Assembly: GCF_000497445.1 (NCBI RefSeq)
Contig: NZ_CM002285.1
Span: 955,715-976,964, forward strand
Length of the DNA stretch: 21,250 nucleotides
Direction: 5' to 3'
Origin: Streptomyces roseochromogenus subsp. oscitans DS 12.976
GTDB lineage: Bacteria > Actinomycetota > Actinomycetes > Streptomycetales > Streptomycetaceae
Shown here: one piece after another, positions 1 to 6,638 of the stretch
Numbering within the stretch: position 1 is the stretch's first letter
How the letters are laid out: every line of letters begins with the position of its first letter
Notes under the pieces: model-generated
The model's input: the letters and a program-made list of their open reading frames with translations, nothing else
The model's database searches: none
What the model was told of the DNA's origin: nothing
Program-made: the position numbers and the translations under genes

Positions 1-542
1 CGATCTCCTCCAGCGCGCACAGGGGCCAGTTCCCGCGCCAGGCTGCCGTGCGCCACGGACACCGGGTCCGGTGCACGGGCCGGGTCCGGCTCGCGCGGGG
101 TGCCCTCGGCCGGTCCGCGGGCGTCGGCGAGCATCCGGCCGAACGCCGCGTCGATCCGGCCGTGCAGGACGTCGGGCACGGCCGGTACGGCGTACAAGCC
201 GTCGGACACGGCGTAAGGGGCGAGCCAGGGCGTCCAGGACGGGCGGGCCTGGCAGTGCGTCCACCAGAACCGCCAGCGCTCGGCGCCGGGCGCGACGGTG
301 TAGCGGTGGGAGGTGCCCGGGGCGAGCACCACCAGTTGCCCGGCGCCTGCCCGGGCCCTGGCAGCGCCCTGACGGAGCAGTCCGCAGCCGCCCAGGGTGA
401 AGGTGAACAGCCAGCTGTCCGAGCCCCTGGGCCGGTTCACGCCGTAGCCCGGCGGCTGGTCGTAGCGGCCGGTCACCACCAGTCCGGGCGGCGGGGACGG
501 GTCAGCGGCGGCAGCCGTCACGGGCAGGTCGTCAGCACGCAC
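1..542 (-). CDS. AraC-family transcriptional regulator, N-terminal part (runs off the left edge; possible frameshift)
   Basis: The minus strand is open from about 548 to the window edge. Its translation resembles the arabinose-binding-type sensor domain of AraC regulators: a beta-rich segment (SWLFTFTLGGCGLL), then LVVLAPGTSHRYTVAPG and RWRFWWTHCQARPSW, then a helical stretch. The DNA-binding HTH domain would lie beyond the window. An ATG at 548 directly abuts its purine tract, whereas GTG at 542 has AGGA five bases upstream, so I prefer GTG. It diverges from the dioxygenase gene at 644 and probably regulates it. Near the edge the frame reads ELAPVRAGGD, while one frame over reads LCALEEI, the residues expected here in this family. 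This suggests a one-base shift at the G run 22-25. The family is fairly sure; whether the gene is intact is not. Confidence 0.72.
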   Translation of the reverse strand, partial: MRADDLPVTAAAADPSPPPGLVVTGRYDQPPGYGVNRPRGSDSWLFTFTLGGCGLLRQGAARARAGAGQLVVLAPGTSHRYTVAPGAERWRFWWTHCQARPSWTPWLAPYAVSDGLYAVPAVPDVLHGRIDAAFGRMLADARGPAEGTPREPDPARAPDPVSVAHGSLARELAPVRAGGD

Positions 543-578
543 AGGCATCCTTCCGTCGGGCGCGCAGGCCTAGCGTGG

Positions 579-622
579 CAGGTGAGTGACCACCGGATCC
601 CAGGTGAGCAACCGCTGGATCC
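579..622. repeat. Two tandem 22-bp direct repeats between the divergent AraC and dioxygenase genes (candidate regulator site)
   Basis: Units at 579-600 and 601-622 both begin CAGGTGAG and end GGATCC, and match at 18 of 22 positions. A further CAG follows. AraC-family proteins usually bind direct repeats about two helical turns apart, so a 22-bp period in this intergenic space fits a binding site for the adjacent regulator. The role is inferred. Confidence 0.5.
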
Positions 623-643
623 CAGAAGCGCGGGAGCGGACAC

Positions 644-1453
644 ATGACAGTCATGGACAACGGCGCCATTCTGCCCGGGGCGCTCCGGCAGCGGTTCGAG
701 GAGGACGGCTTCATCGTCGTACGGGGGCTGTTCGGCCGGGCCGAGACCGAGCGGCTGTGCGCCGTTTTCGACGCGCTGCACGCGGCCGGTCCGGTGCCGG
801 GCCACTTCGCGCCCCGCCCGGCCGATCCCGACCCGCTGCGCCGGTATCCCCGGGTGATGCAGCCGCATGAATTCAGCTCCGTGGCACGGGAGTTCCTGCT
901 GGACGCCAGGCTGCGGGCGGTGCTGGAGGTGCTGTTCGGCGAGGAGGTGCTGGCCGCGCAGAGCATGTTCTACTTCAAGCCGCCGGGGGCGCGCGGGCAG
1001 GCGCTGCACCAGGACAACTTCTATCTGCGGGTCGAGCCGGGCACGTGTGTGGCGGCGTGGCTGGCCTGCGAGCCGATCGACCGGGACAACGGCGGTCTCG
1101 AGGTGGTCCCGGGCACCCATCGGATGGACCTGTTCTGCCCCGAACTCGCCGAAGAAGAGCTGTCGTTCGCCCGCGAATACGTTCCGCCGCCGGCCGGGCT
1201 GACCCCGGCTCCGGTGGATCTGGCCCCGGGTGACGTGCTGTTCTTCAACGGCAGCCTGGTGCACGGCTCCGGGCCCAACCGCTCGGCCGACCGGTTCCGG
1301 CGCTCGTTCATCGGGCACTACGTGGGCCGTTCGGCCGAGCGGATCGGGGCGTACTACCGGACGTTGACCATGTCCGGCGAGCGGGTGCCGCTGCCCGAGA
1401 GCGAGGGCGCCGGTCCGTGCGGCACGGAGTTCACACCGCACGGACCTCATTGA
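644..1453 (+). CDS. Phytanoyl-CoA dioxygenase (PhyH) family Fe(II)/2-oxoglutarate oxygenase
   Basis: A 269-residue protein of normal family length. The iron-binding facial triad is visible as H122-Q-D124 in GQALHQDNFYL and H207 in SLVHGSG. An arginine in RFRRSF shortly after H207 is the likely 2-oxoglutarate ligand. The MFYFKPPG and DNGGLEVVPGTH segments are also typical. Members hydroxylate or otherwise oxidise small molecules using O2 and 2-oxoglutarate in the cytosol; the substrate cannot be read from the sequence. The ATG at 644 has GGGAG about nine bases upstream; a second ATG at 653 is possible. It is transcribed away from an AraC-type gene and converges on the aldo/keto reductase, with 21 bases between the stops. 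The family call is firm; the substrate is unknown. Confidence 0.88.
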   Translation: MTVMDNGAILPGALRQRFEEDGFIVVRGLFGRAETERLCAVFDALHAAGPVPGHFAPRPADPDPLRRYPRVMQPHEFSSVAREFLLDARLRAVLEVLFGEEVLAAQSMFYFKPPGARGQALHQDNFYLRVEPGTCVAAWLACEPIDRDNGGLEVVPGTHRMDLFCPELAEEELSFAREYVPPPAGLTPAPVDLAPGDVLFFNGSLVHGSGPNRSADRFRRSFIGHYVGRSAERIGAYYRTLTMSGERVPLPESEGAGPCGTEFTPHGPH

Positions 1454-1474
1454 GCGGGCCCCGCCTCGTGCCCC

Positions 1475-2455
1475 CTACCGGGCGCCACCGTGGCCGCTGA
1501 TCGCGTGCGGGGTGTAGGGCTGCTCCAGTTCCTCGATCTCCTGGTCGCTCAGTTCCAGTTCCACCGCGGCCGCCGCGTCCTCGATGTGGTGCTGCTTGGC
1601 GGCGCCGACGATCGGGGCCGCCACCGTGTCCTGGTGCAGCAGCCAGGCGAGGGCCACCTGGGCACGGGGTACCCCCCGGTCGTTCGCGACGCGGGTGACG
1701 GCCTCGGCGATCGAGCGGTCGCTCTCCAGGTACAGGCGGCTGCCGAAGTTGTCGTTGGCACTGCGCTCGGTGACCGTGCCCCAGTCGCGGGTGAGCCGGC
1801 CCCGGGCGAGCGGGCTCCACGGCAGCACGCCGACGCCCTGGTCCGCGCAGAGCGGCAGCATCTCCCGCTCCTCCTCGCGGTAGAGCAGGTTGTAGTGGTT
1901 CTGCATGGACACGAACTTCGTCCAGCCGTGCCGCTCCGCCGTGTACTGCAGCTTGGAGAACTCCCACGCGTACATCGAACTCGCCCCGATGTAACGGACC
2001 TTGCCCGCCTTGACCAGGTCGTGCAGCGCCTCCATGGTCTCCTCGACGGGGGTCGAGTGGTCGTAGCGGTGGATCTGGTAGAGGTCGACGTAGTCGGTAC
2101 CGAGGCGGCGCAGGCTGTGGTCGATCTCGGTCATGATGGCCTTGCGGGACAGCCCGGCCCCGTTGGGCCCCGGCCGCATCCGGCCGTTCACCTTGGTGGC
2201 CAGCACGATCTCGTCACGGTCCGCGAAGTCACGCAGGGCCTTGCCGACGATCTCCTCGCTGGTGCCGTCGGAGTAGATGTTGGCGGTGTCGAAGAAGTTG
2301 ATGCCCGCGTCCAGCGCCTGCTGGATGAGCGGACGAGACGCCTCCTCGTCGAGGGTCCACTCGTGGACGCCGCGGTCCGGCAGGCCGTAGGTCATGCAGC
2401 CCAGACAGATCCGCGACACGTCCAGGCCCGTCGAACCGAGCTTCACGTACTGCAT
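1475..2455 (-). CDS. Aldo/keto reductase
   Basis: A 326-residue (beta/alpha)8 NAD(P)H-dependent oxidoreductase, soluble and cytosolic. The catalytic tetrad can be placed at D56, Y61, K88 and H129 (NFFDTANIY, LATKVNG, LYQIHR). The C-terminal cofactor-binding segment APIVGAAKQHHIEDA is present. It begins MQYVKLGSTGLDVSRICLGC, the standard start for the YajO-like group. Although the frame stays open upstream to 2743, ATG 2455 is chosen because family homology starts there and GGAG lies eight bases before it. It diverges from the GH114-like gene at 2595 across 139 bases. Such enzymes reduce aldehydes or ketones; the physiological substrate is not deducible. Confidence 0.92.
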   Translation of the reverse strand: MQYVKLGSTGLDVSRICLGCMTYGLPDRGVHEWTLDEEASRPLIQQALDAGINFFDTANIYSDGTSEEIVGKALRDFADRDEIVLATKVNGRMRPGPNGAGLSRKAIMTEIDHSLRRLGTDYVDLYQIHRYDHSTPVEETMEALHDLVKAGKVRYIGASSMYAWEFSKLQYTAERHGWTKFVSMQNHYNLLYREEEREMLPLCADQGVGVLPWSPLARGRLTRDWGTVTERSANDNFGSRLYLESDRSIAEAVTRVANDRGVPRAQVALAWLLHQDTVAAPIVGAAKQHHIEDAAAAVELELSDQEIEELEQPYTPHAISGHGGAR

Positions 2456-2519
2456 CGTTGCTGCTCCTGCCTTCGGGACGATGGTCACCGAGGAGCCTAC
2501 GACGTGGCCCGGCGGCGAC

Positions 2520-2549
2520 TTGACGACCGGACAGTACGGGCGATTTGAT
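2520..2549 (+). promoter_or_regulatory. Candidate promoter for the GH114-like lipoprotein gene
   Basis: TTGACG at 2520-2525 is followed after 18 bases by TTTGAT at 2544-2549. This is a good -35 and a fair -10 hexamer, about 45 bases before the GTG start. Read by eye only. Confidence 0.3.
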
Positions 2550-2594
2550 CGTGGCACGTGCCGCGCCGCCGGGCGTGCGCAGGATGGAGCGGAC

Positions 2595-3482
2595 GTGCCC
2601 CCCACGGGTGTTTCCCGCGCCGCTGGCGCCCGAAGGACCGCGGGCGCCCTGGCGGCGGCCCTGGTCGTCGTCCTTTCGGCGCTGGCCGGCTGCGACTCAG
2701 GCGGCTCCGGCCCGGCCGGCGACACCGGCGACTCCGGTGGCAAGCAGGGGCGCGACTCGTCGAAGCCCGCCGCGGTGCGGCTGCCCCCGCGGGGCGCCGG
2801 GTTCGACTACCAGATCGGCGGCGCCTATCCCCCGCCGAAGGGCGTCCGGATCGTCAGCCGCGACCGCTCCGACTCCCCCGCGCCCGGCCTGTACAACATC
2901 TGCTACGTCAACGCCTTCCAGGCGCAGCCCGAGGAGCGCTCCTCCTGGCCGGCCGGCCTGCTGCTGCGCGACGCGCACGGCCGGGCCGTCATCGACGAGG
3001 ACTGGAACGAGGCACTGCTCGACATCGGCACCCCGGCCAAGCGGGAGCGGGTCGCGCAGCGCGTGAACCAGTGGATCGACGGCTGCGCGCGAAAGGGCTT
3101 CGACGCCGTCGAGCCGGACAACTACGACAGCTACACCCGCTCCCACCATCTCCTCACCGCGGCCGACGCGACCGCGTTCATGACCCTGCTGTCCCGGCAC
3201 GCGCACGCCCGGCACCTGGCCGTCGCGCAGAAGAACACCGCGGAGCTGGCCGGTGCACGCAAGCGAGCCGGGCTGGACTTCGCGGTGACCGAGGAGTGCG
3301 GGCAGTACGACGAATGCGGGGTGTACGCGAAGGCCTTCGACGACCGGGTCGTGGACATCGAGTACACCGACACCGGTCTGCGCTCGGCGCTCGCCCGCTG
3401 GGGCGACCGGCTGAGCATCGTCCGCCGGGACCGGAACGTGTCCACGCCCGGGAGCAAGGGGTATGTCCGCGAGGTGAGGTGA
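2595..3482 (+). CDS. Secreted lipoprotein with GH114-like (endo-alpha-1,4-polygalactosaminidase type) domain
   Basis: A 295-residue protein. The N-terminus has arginines (GARRTAG), a hydrophobic core (ALAAALVVVLSA) and the lipobox LAGC, with Cys33 as the likely lipid-anchor residue. A Gly/Ser/Asp-rich linker follows. From about residue 62 the protein matches the GH114/DUF297 barrel: FDYQIGGAYPPP, NICYVNAFQAQPEE, FDAVEPDNYDSY (with E173 and D175) and VTEECGQY, where acidic residues are candidates for catalysis. Family members cleave galactosaminoglycan-type polysaccharides; the true substrate here is unproven. GTG 2595 is preferred to upstream in-frame starts because GGAG sits five bases before it and the signal peptide starts there. 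The product is probably anchored outside the membrane. Confidence 0.82.
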   Translation: MPPTGVSRAAGARRTAGALAAALVVVLSALAGCDSGGSGPAGDTGDSGGKQGRDSSKPAAVRLPPRGAGFDYQIGGAYPPPKGVRIVSRDRSDSPAPGLYNICYVNAFQAQPEERSSWPAGLLLRDAHGRAVIDEDWNEALLDIGTPAKRERVAQRVNQWIDGCARKGFDAVEPDNYDSYTRSHHLLTAADATAFMTLLSRHAHARHLAVAQKNTAELAGARKRAGLDFAVTEECGQYDECGVYAKAFDDRVVDIEYTDTGLRSALARWGDRLSIVRRDRNVSTPGSKGYVREVR

Positions 3483-3647
3483 CGCGCGGTCGGAAGACCG
3501 GATGCGGGTACTGCCGTCGGGGCGTTGTATTGCTGCCCTCAGGTGACCCGTCCGGCGTGGGAGCCGGGCGATCGTCATACTGTCTGCTCATCCTCGGCGG
3601 AGACGACCGGCATCCGGCCGGTCTCGGCCGCCCCCGGAGGAAACGCG

Positions 3648-4499
3648 GTGCCGACTCGTCCCAACACCCTGAGAACCCTGGCCGGAGCGGCACTGCTGCC
3701 TCTGGCCCTCGCCACCCCCGCCTGTGGACAATCCGCCGCCGCACCGGCGCCGGAGACCCCGGCCACGGTGTGCTCGCTCGCCGGCACACTGCACGGTACG
3801 CACGGTGAGCAGGCCGATGTGAGCCTGTGCGCGGACACCGGATCCCCCAGATTCAACATCACGGCCCCGGCCACCTGCCGGATCGGCCGTACCCGGGTGC
3901 GCTACGCCTGCCGCACCGACGGCACCTGGAAGGCCAGCCGGTCCGGCAAGTCGCTGGGCACCGGAATGCTGCCCGGCTCGGGCCTGTACCCGGGTCCGGG
4001 CACCTATGACCTCAGCGCGACCGTCCACGTCTGGTCGACGCCCGCCGGTGTCGACCTCAAGGGCACGGTGCAGACCACCGTGTCGCTGACCGCGCCCAAG
4101 GCGAAGGTCACACATGCCGTCACCGTCGACCAGAGCGTGCTGCACCGCAACGCCACGACCACCGTGACCTACACGATCCGGCGGGACAGCGACGACGGCG
4201 ACGGCAACGCGCGCCTGGGCATGATCGGCGAGGCGGGCACCGACCTGCAGATCACCACGGCCGACAAACGCTGTGTCAACCCGCTGGTGGGCCGCTACCC
4301 GTCGAAGACCCGGCTGGCGCACTCCCTGGACTGCACGGTGACCGAACTGCAGCCCGGCCACCCGGAGACGCTCAAGATCCAGTACACCGTCGGGGCGAAG
4401 TGCTCCACGGTGGTGTCGAAGCTCGGCTACTGGGTGCCGAAGGGGCAGGACATGTTCACCGGGAACATGCTGGCGGGGCCGACGCTGACCTGCCGCTAG
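3648..4499 (+). CDS. Secreted cysteine-rich protein of unknown function
   Basis: A 283-residue protein I do not recognise. The N-terminus (VPTRPNTLRTLAGAALLPLALATPACG) is a signal peptide. TPAC is not a standard lipobox, so ordinary signal-peptidase cleavage near residues 25-30 seems likelier than lipidation, but both are possible. The mature part has eight further cysteines, an even number that would suit disulfides outside the cell. Residues about 120-283 look beta-rich (KAKVTHAVTVDQSVLHRNATTTVTYTI), like an Ig-type fold of surface proteins. GTG 3648 has GGAGG seven bases upstream. The preceding lipoprotein gene ends 165 bases earlier on the same strand, so a shared transcript is possible but not shown. 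The stop TAG lies inside CTAG, which also contains the stop of the convergent flavoprotein gene. Confidence 0.75.
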   Translation: MPTRPNTLRTLAGAALLPLALATPACGQSAAAPAPETPATVCSLAGTLHGTHGEQADVSLCADTGSPRFNITAPATCRIGRTRVRYACRTDGTWKASRSGKSLGTGMLPGSGLYPGPGTYDLSATVHVWSTPAGVDLKGTVQTTVSLTAPKAKVTHAVTVDQSVLHRNATTTVTYTIRRDSDDGDGNARLGMIGEAGTDLQITTADKRCVNPLVGRYPSKTRLAHSLDCTVTELQPGHPETLKIQYTVGAKCSTVVSKLGYWVPKGQDMFTGNMLAGPTLTCR

Positions 4500-5020
4500 A
4501 GCAGGTCCAGCGCCCGCTCCCAGGCGAACTCCGGCCGTCCGCCGTCCGGTCGGGCTTCACCGGTGTGAGCGGCGCCGAAGCGGACGCCCATCCCGCGCAG
4601 CCGTGCCAGGCTGTCCTGGTAGGCGGGGTGGGCGGCCAGCGCGTCGGCGACACAGGGCAGGACGGCGATCGGTAGGCCCGTGCCCGCGGCCTCGCACAGG
4701 GTGCCGAGGGCGAGGGTGTCGGCGATGCCGGCCGCCCACTTGTTGACGGTGTTGAAGGTGGCGGGCGCCACCACGACGGCGTCCGGCGGCGGGAAGGGGC
4801 GAGGGTCGGCCGGTGTGCGCCAGGCCGACCGGACGGGGCGGCCCGTCTGTCCCTCCACGGCCGCGACGTCGAAGAAGCCGCCCATGGCGACCGGTGTCGC
4901 GATGACGCCGACCTGCCAGTCCCGTTCCTGAGCGGCGCTGATCAGCTTGCTGACGCCCGCGGCGATCCCGGCCGCGCACACGACGACGTAGAGGAAGGGC
5001 TGCTCGGCCTGTTCGGTCAT
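4496..5020 (-). CDS. HFCD-type flavoprotein (flavin-containing Cys decarboxylase family fold)
   Basis: A 174-residue flavoprotein-domain protein. The N-terminal YVVVCAAGIAAGVSKLISAA is the first strand and phosphate-binding segment. PDAVVVAPATFNTVNKWAAGIADTLA (about residues 84-109) is the family signature, comparable to the PAsaNTiaKlahGiaD motif of Dfp/EpiD/UbiX-like proteins that binds FMN. It lacks a fused CoaB-like second domain, so it is not the housekeeping CoaBC. It could be a decarboxylase or an FMN-binding protein of another function. It starts nine bases after the stop of the DUF1348 gene, with AGGG overlapping that junction, so the two are almost certainly co-transcribed and probably controlled by the divergent TetR protein. 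Confidence 0.82.
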   Translation of the reverse strand: MTEQAEQPFLYVVVCAAGIAAGVSKLISAAQERDWQVGVIATPVAMGGFFDVAAVEGQTGRPVRSAWRTPADPRPFPPPDAVVVAPATFNTVNKWAAGIADTLALGTLCEAAGTGLPIAVLPCVADALAAHPAYQDSLARLRGMGVRFGAAHTGEARPDGGRPEFAWERALDLL

Positions 5021-5029
5021 CCGGGCACC

Positions 5030-5488
5030 CTACTGAAGCGGGAAGGACACTCCTCGCTCGGCCTCGGGCCGGGGTCCGTGGATGCGGCGCTGCTCCTCCT
5101 CGATGGGTACGTCGTGGATGCCGGCCTCGCGCCGCGTCATGAGGCCGTGCTCGTCGAACTCCCACAGTTCGTTCCCGTAGGAGCGCCACCACTGGCCGGC
5201 CGAGTCCCGGGACTCGTACTGGAAGCGGACGGCGATGCGGTTGCCGTCGAAGGCCCACAGGTCCTTGCGCAGCGCGTACTCCAGCTCGCGCTGCCACTTG
5301 GCGGTGAGGAACGCGACGATCTCGGCACGGCCGGTGACGAAGGTGTCGCGGTTGCGCCAGACCGAGTCCTCGGAGTAGGCGAGCGCCACCTTGTGCGGGT
5401 CGCGGGTGTTCCAGGCGTCCTCGGCGGCCTGGACCTTCTGAACGGCGGTCTCGCGGGTGAACGGCGGCAGGGGCGGGCGGTCGGTCAT
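5030..5488 (-). CDS. DUF1348 / nuclear transport factor 2-like (SnoaL-fold) protein
   Basis: A 152-residue protein with the cone-shaped NTF2-like fold. Typical motifs are [77 protein letters not shown] and the C-terminal [11 protein letters not shown], which together mark the DUF1348 subgroup. Its biochemical function is not established; NTF2-like proteins often bind or isomerise small hydrophobic molecules. ATG 5488 is chosen over an in-frame upstream start because a near-perfect AGGAGG lies five bases before it. It is the first gene of a two-gene operon with the flavoprotein. Its promoter region holds two palindromes facing a divergent TetR gene, so repression by that protein is the obvious model. 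Confidence 0.85.
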   Translation of the reverse strand: MTDRPPLPPFTRETAVQKVQAAEDAWNTRDPHKVALAYSEDSVWRNRDTFVTGRAEIVAFLTAKWQRELEYALRKDLWAFDGNRIAVRFQYESRDSAGQWWRSYGNELWEFDEHGLMTRREAGIHDVPIEEEQRRIHGPRPEAERGVSFPLQ

Positions 5489-5515
5489 GGTTTCCTCCTG
5501 GGCTCGCACGGCAGT

Positions 5516-5533
5516 GGAGAACGAGCGTTCTCC
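5516..5533. promoter_or_regulatory. Palindromic operator 1 for the adjacent TetR regulator
   Basis: GGAGAACG-AG-CGTTCTCC is a perfect inverted repeat with 8-base arms and a 2-base spacer. It lies 28 bases before the DUF1348 start. Its half-site GAGAACG recurs in operator 2. Binding by the divergent TetR protein is inferred. Confidence 0.72.
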
Positions 5534-5551
5534 GAATGGCTGCTACGGTAG

Positions 5552-5567
5552 GAGAACGCTCGTTCTC
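5552..5567. promoter_or_regulatory. Palindromic operator 2 for the adjacent TetR regulator
   Basis: GAGAACG-CT-CGTTCTC has the same 7-base half-sites as operator 1 with the spacer complemented (CT instead of AG), so the two sites are the same sequence on opposite strands. The centres are 35 bases apart. It lies 36 bases before the TetR start and probably mediates autoregulation. Confidence 0.72.
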
Positions 5568-5602
5568 TCGTCAAGGAGCGTCACGGACCGCATCGAGGAG
5601 TG

Positions 5603-6175
5603 ATGGTGTCGCCGATGGACAGCGCGGCCGCCCGGGACAGGGCGCTGGACGCCGCCGAGGAGCTGTTCTACGCCCGCGGTGTGCAGTCCGTGGGCATGGA
5701 CGAACTGCGCGGCGCCTCAGGTGTCTCGCTCAAGCGCCTCTACCAGCTCTTCCCCGCCAAAGAACAGCTCGTCGCGGCCTATCTGGCGCGGCGGGACCAG
5801 CGCTGGCGCGAGCGCCTCGCCGCGCACGTGGCCCGGCAGCAGGATGTGCGGGAGCGGATCCCGGCCGTGTTCGACTGGCTGGAGGAGTGGTTCGGCGAGC
5901 CCGGTTTCCGCGGCTGCGCCTGGATCAACGCCCACGGCGAGCTGGGCGCCACGTCGGACCTGGTGGCCGAGCAGGTGCGCGCCCACAAGGAGGCGTTCCA
6001 CGACTATCTCGCCTCGCTGGTGGCCGACGCCGGGCTGCCCGCCGGGCTCACCGGCCCCCTGTTCCTGCTCGCCGAGGGGGCCATGGTGACGGCGGGCATC
6101 ACCGGGACCACCCGGCCGGCGGCCGAGGCCCGCGAGGCCGCGCGGACCCTGATGACGGCGGCCGGCCGGGGTTAG
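5603..6175 (+). CDS. TetR/AcrR-family transcriptional regulator
   Basis: A 190-residue regulator. Residues about 8-58 form the TetR HTH: ALDAAEELFYARGVQSVGMDELRGASGVSLKRLYQLFPAKEQLV. The rest is a helical ligand-binding domain (CAWINAHGELG, FHDYLASLVADAGLP, FLLAEGAMVTAGITG). Several start codons lie close together: GTG 5600, ATG 5603, GTG 5606 and ATG 5615. GAGGAG ends at 5600, so GTG 5606 has the best spacing; I give the ATG at 5603, and the difference is one residue. It diverges from the DUF1348-flavoprotein operon, with two identical-half-site palindromes in between, which points to repression of both directions. The ligand is unknown. A strong hairpin at 6203-6240 follows the stop. Confidence 0.88.
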   Translation: MVSPMDSAAARDRALDAAEELFYARGVQSVGMDELRGASGVSLKRLYQLFPAKEQLVAAYLARRDQRWRERLAAHVARQQDVRERIPAVFDWLEEWFGEPGFRGCAWINAHGELGATSDLVAEQVRAHKEAFHDYLASLVADAGLPAGLTGPLFLLAEGAMVTAGITGTTRPAAEAREAARTLMTAAGRG

Positions 6176-6202
6176 GGCCGGTCCGGGTGGATCCTGCCGC
6201 AC

Positions 6203-6240
6203 AGGCGGGGGCCGACGCGCCGTGTCGGCGTCCCCCGCCT
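6203..6240 (+). terminator. Strong hairpin terminator after the TetR gene
   Basis: AGGCGGGGG (6203-6211) pairs with CCCCCGCCT (6232-6240). Inner CCGAC/GTCGG pairing leaves a three-base bulge. It begins 27 bases after the TetR stop. There is no U-tract, as is usual in high-GC actinomycetes. It lies between convergent genes and may work both ways. Confidence 0.7.
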
Positions 6241-6312
6241 TGCAGCTGGACATACCAGCCCCGCTCACCTGGGCTGATAGGGCGCCGCCGTTTTCCTGCG
6301 ACCTGATCCGCC

Positions 6313-6344
6313 GGACAGGCCCTGGCAAAGCCCTGTCCAGGGCC
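6313..6344. terminator. Two overlapping, mutually exclusive hairpins downstream of the ferredoxin gene
   Basis: GGCCCTGG (6318-6325) pairs perfectly with CCAGGGCC (6337-6344). The overlapping GGACAGG (6313-6319) pairs perfectly with CCTGTCC (6332-6338). Both cannot form at once. The site is 82 bases past the ferredoxin stop and is a likely terminator for the P450-ferredoxin operon. The rest of the 250-base gap 6176-6425 holds only this and the hairpin at 6203; I see no gene in it. Confidence 0.5.
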
Positions 6345-6425
6345 GCTCTTTCGGACCTTGCCCGGGCCGCGGGCCGGAGGGCGCCGCGGCGCGGAGTGCC
6401 CCTGGTCCGAGAGCGAGGCCCTGGC

Positions 6426-6626
6426 TCAGCCGGCCGGCTCCGACAGACTGATCGCGCTCACCGGGCAGGCGCGGACCGCCTCCCGGACCATCGGGTCGCC
6501 GGCGCCGTCCTCGCGTCCCGGCAGCAGGGTGCTGAAGCCGTCGTCGTCCTGGGTGAAGACGCCCGGCGCGGCCAGCGCGCACTGGCCCGCGCCGATACAG
6601 ACGTCCTTGTCGATGTCGATGTGCAT
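6426..6626 (-). CDS. [3Fe-4S] ferredoxin, partner of the upstream cytochrome P450
   Basis: A 66-residue electron carrier. Cluster ligands are C10, C16 and C54 in CIGAGQC and ACPVSAI. The position that would hold the extra cysteine of a [4Fe-4S] cluster (residue 13) is glycine or alanine-like, the pattern of small P450 ferredoxins such as SoyB/FdxB-type proteins. It passes electrons from a ferredoxin reductase to the P450; no reductase gene is in the window, so a shared cellular reductase must serve. It starts 12 bases after the P450 stop, with a GAGG eight bases before the ATG, so it is co-transcribed with the P450. Confidence 0.93.
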   Translation of the reverse strand: MHIDIDKDVCIGAGQCALAAPGVFTQDDDGFSTLLPGREDGAGDPMVREAVRACPVSAISLSEPAG

Positions 6627-6638
6627 GAGCAGAGCCTC

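Noticed and set aside
1454..1474. GC palindrome between the dioxygenase and aldo/keto reductase stops
   Set aside because: It is very short with almost no loop; it may be chance in a GC-rich spacer.
3487..3500. Terminator after the GH114-like gene (CGGTC-GGAA-GACCG)
   Set aside because: The stem is only five bases with no extension; too weak to call in DNA of this GC content.
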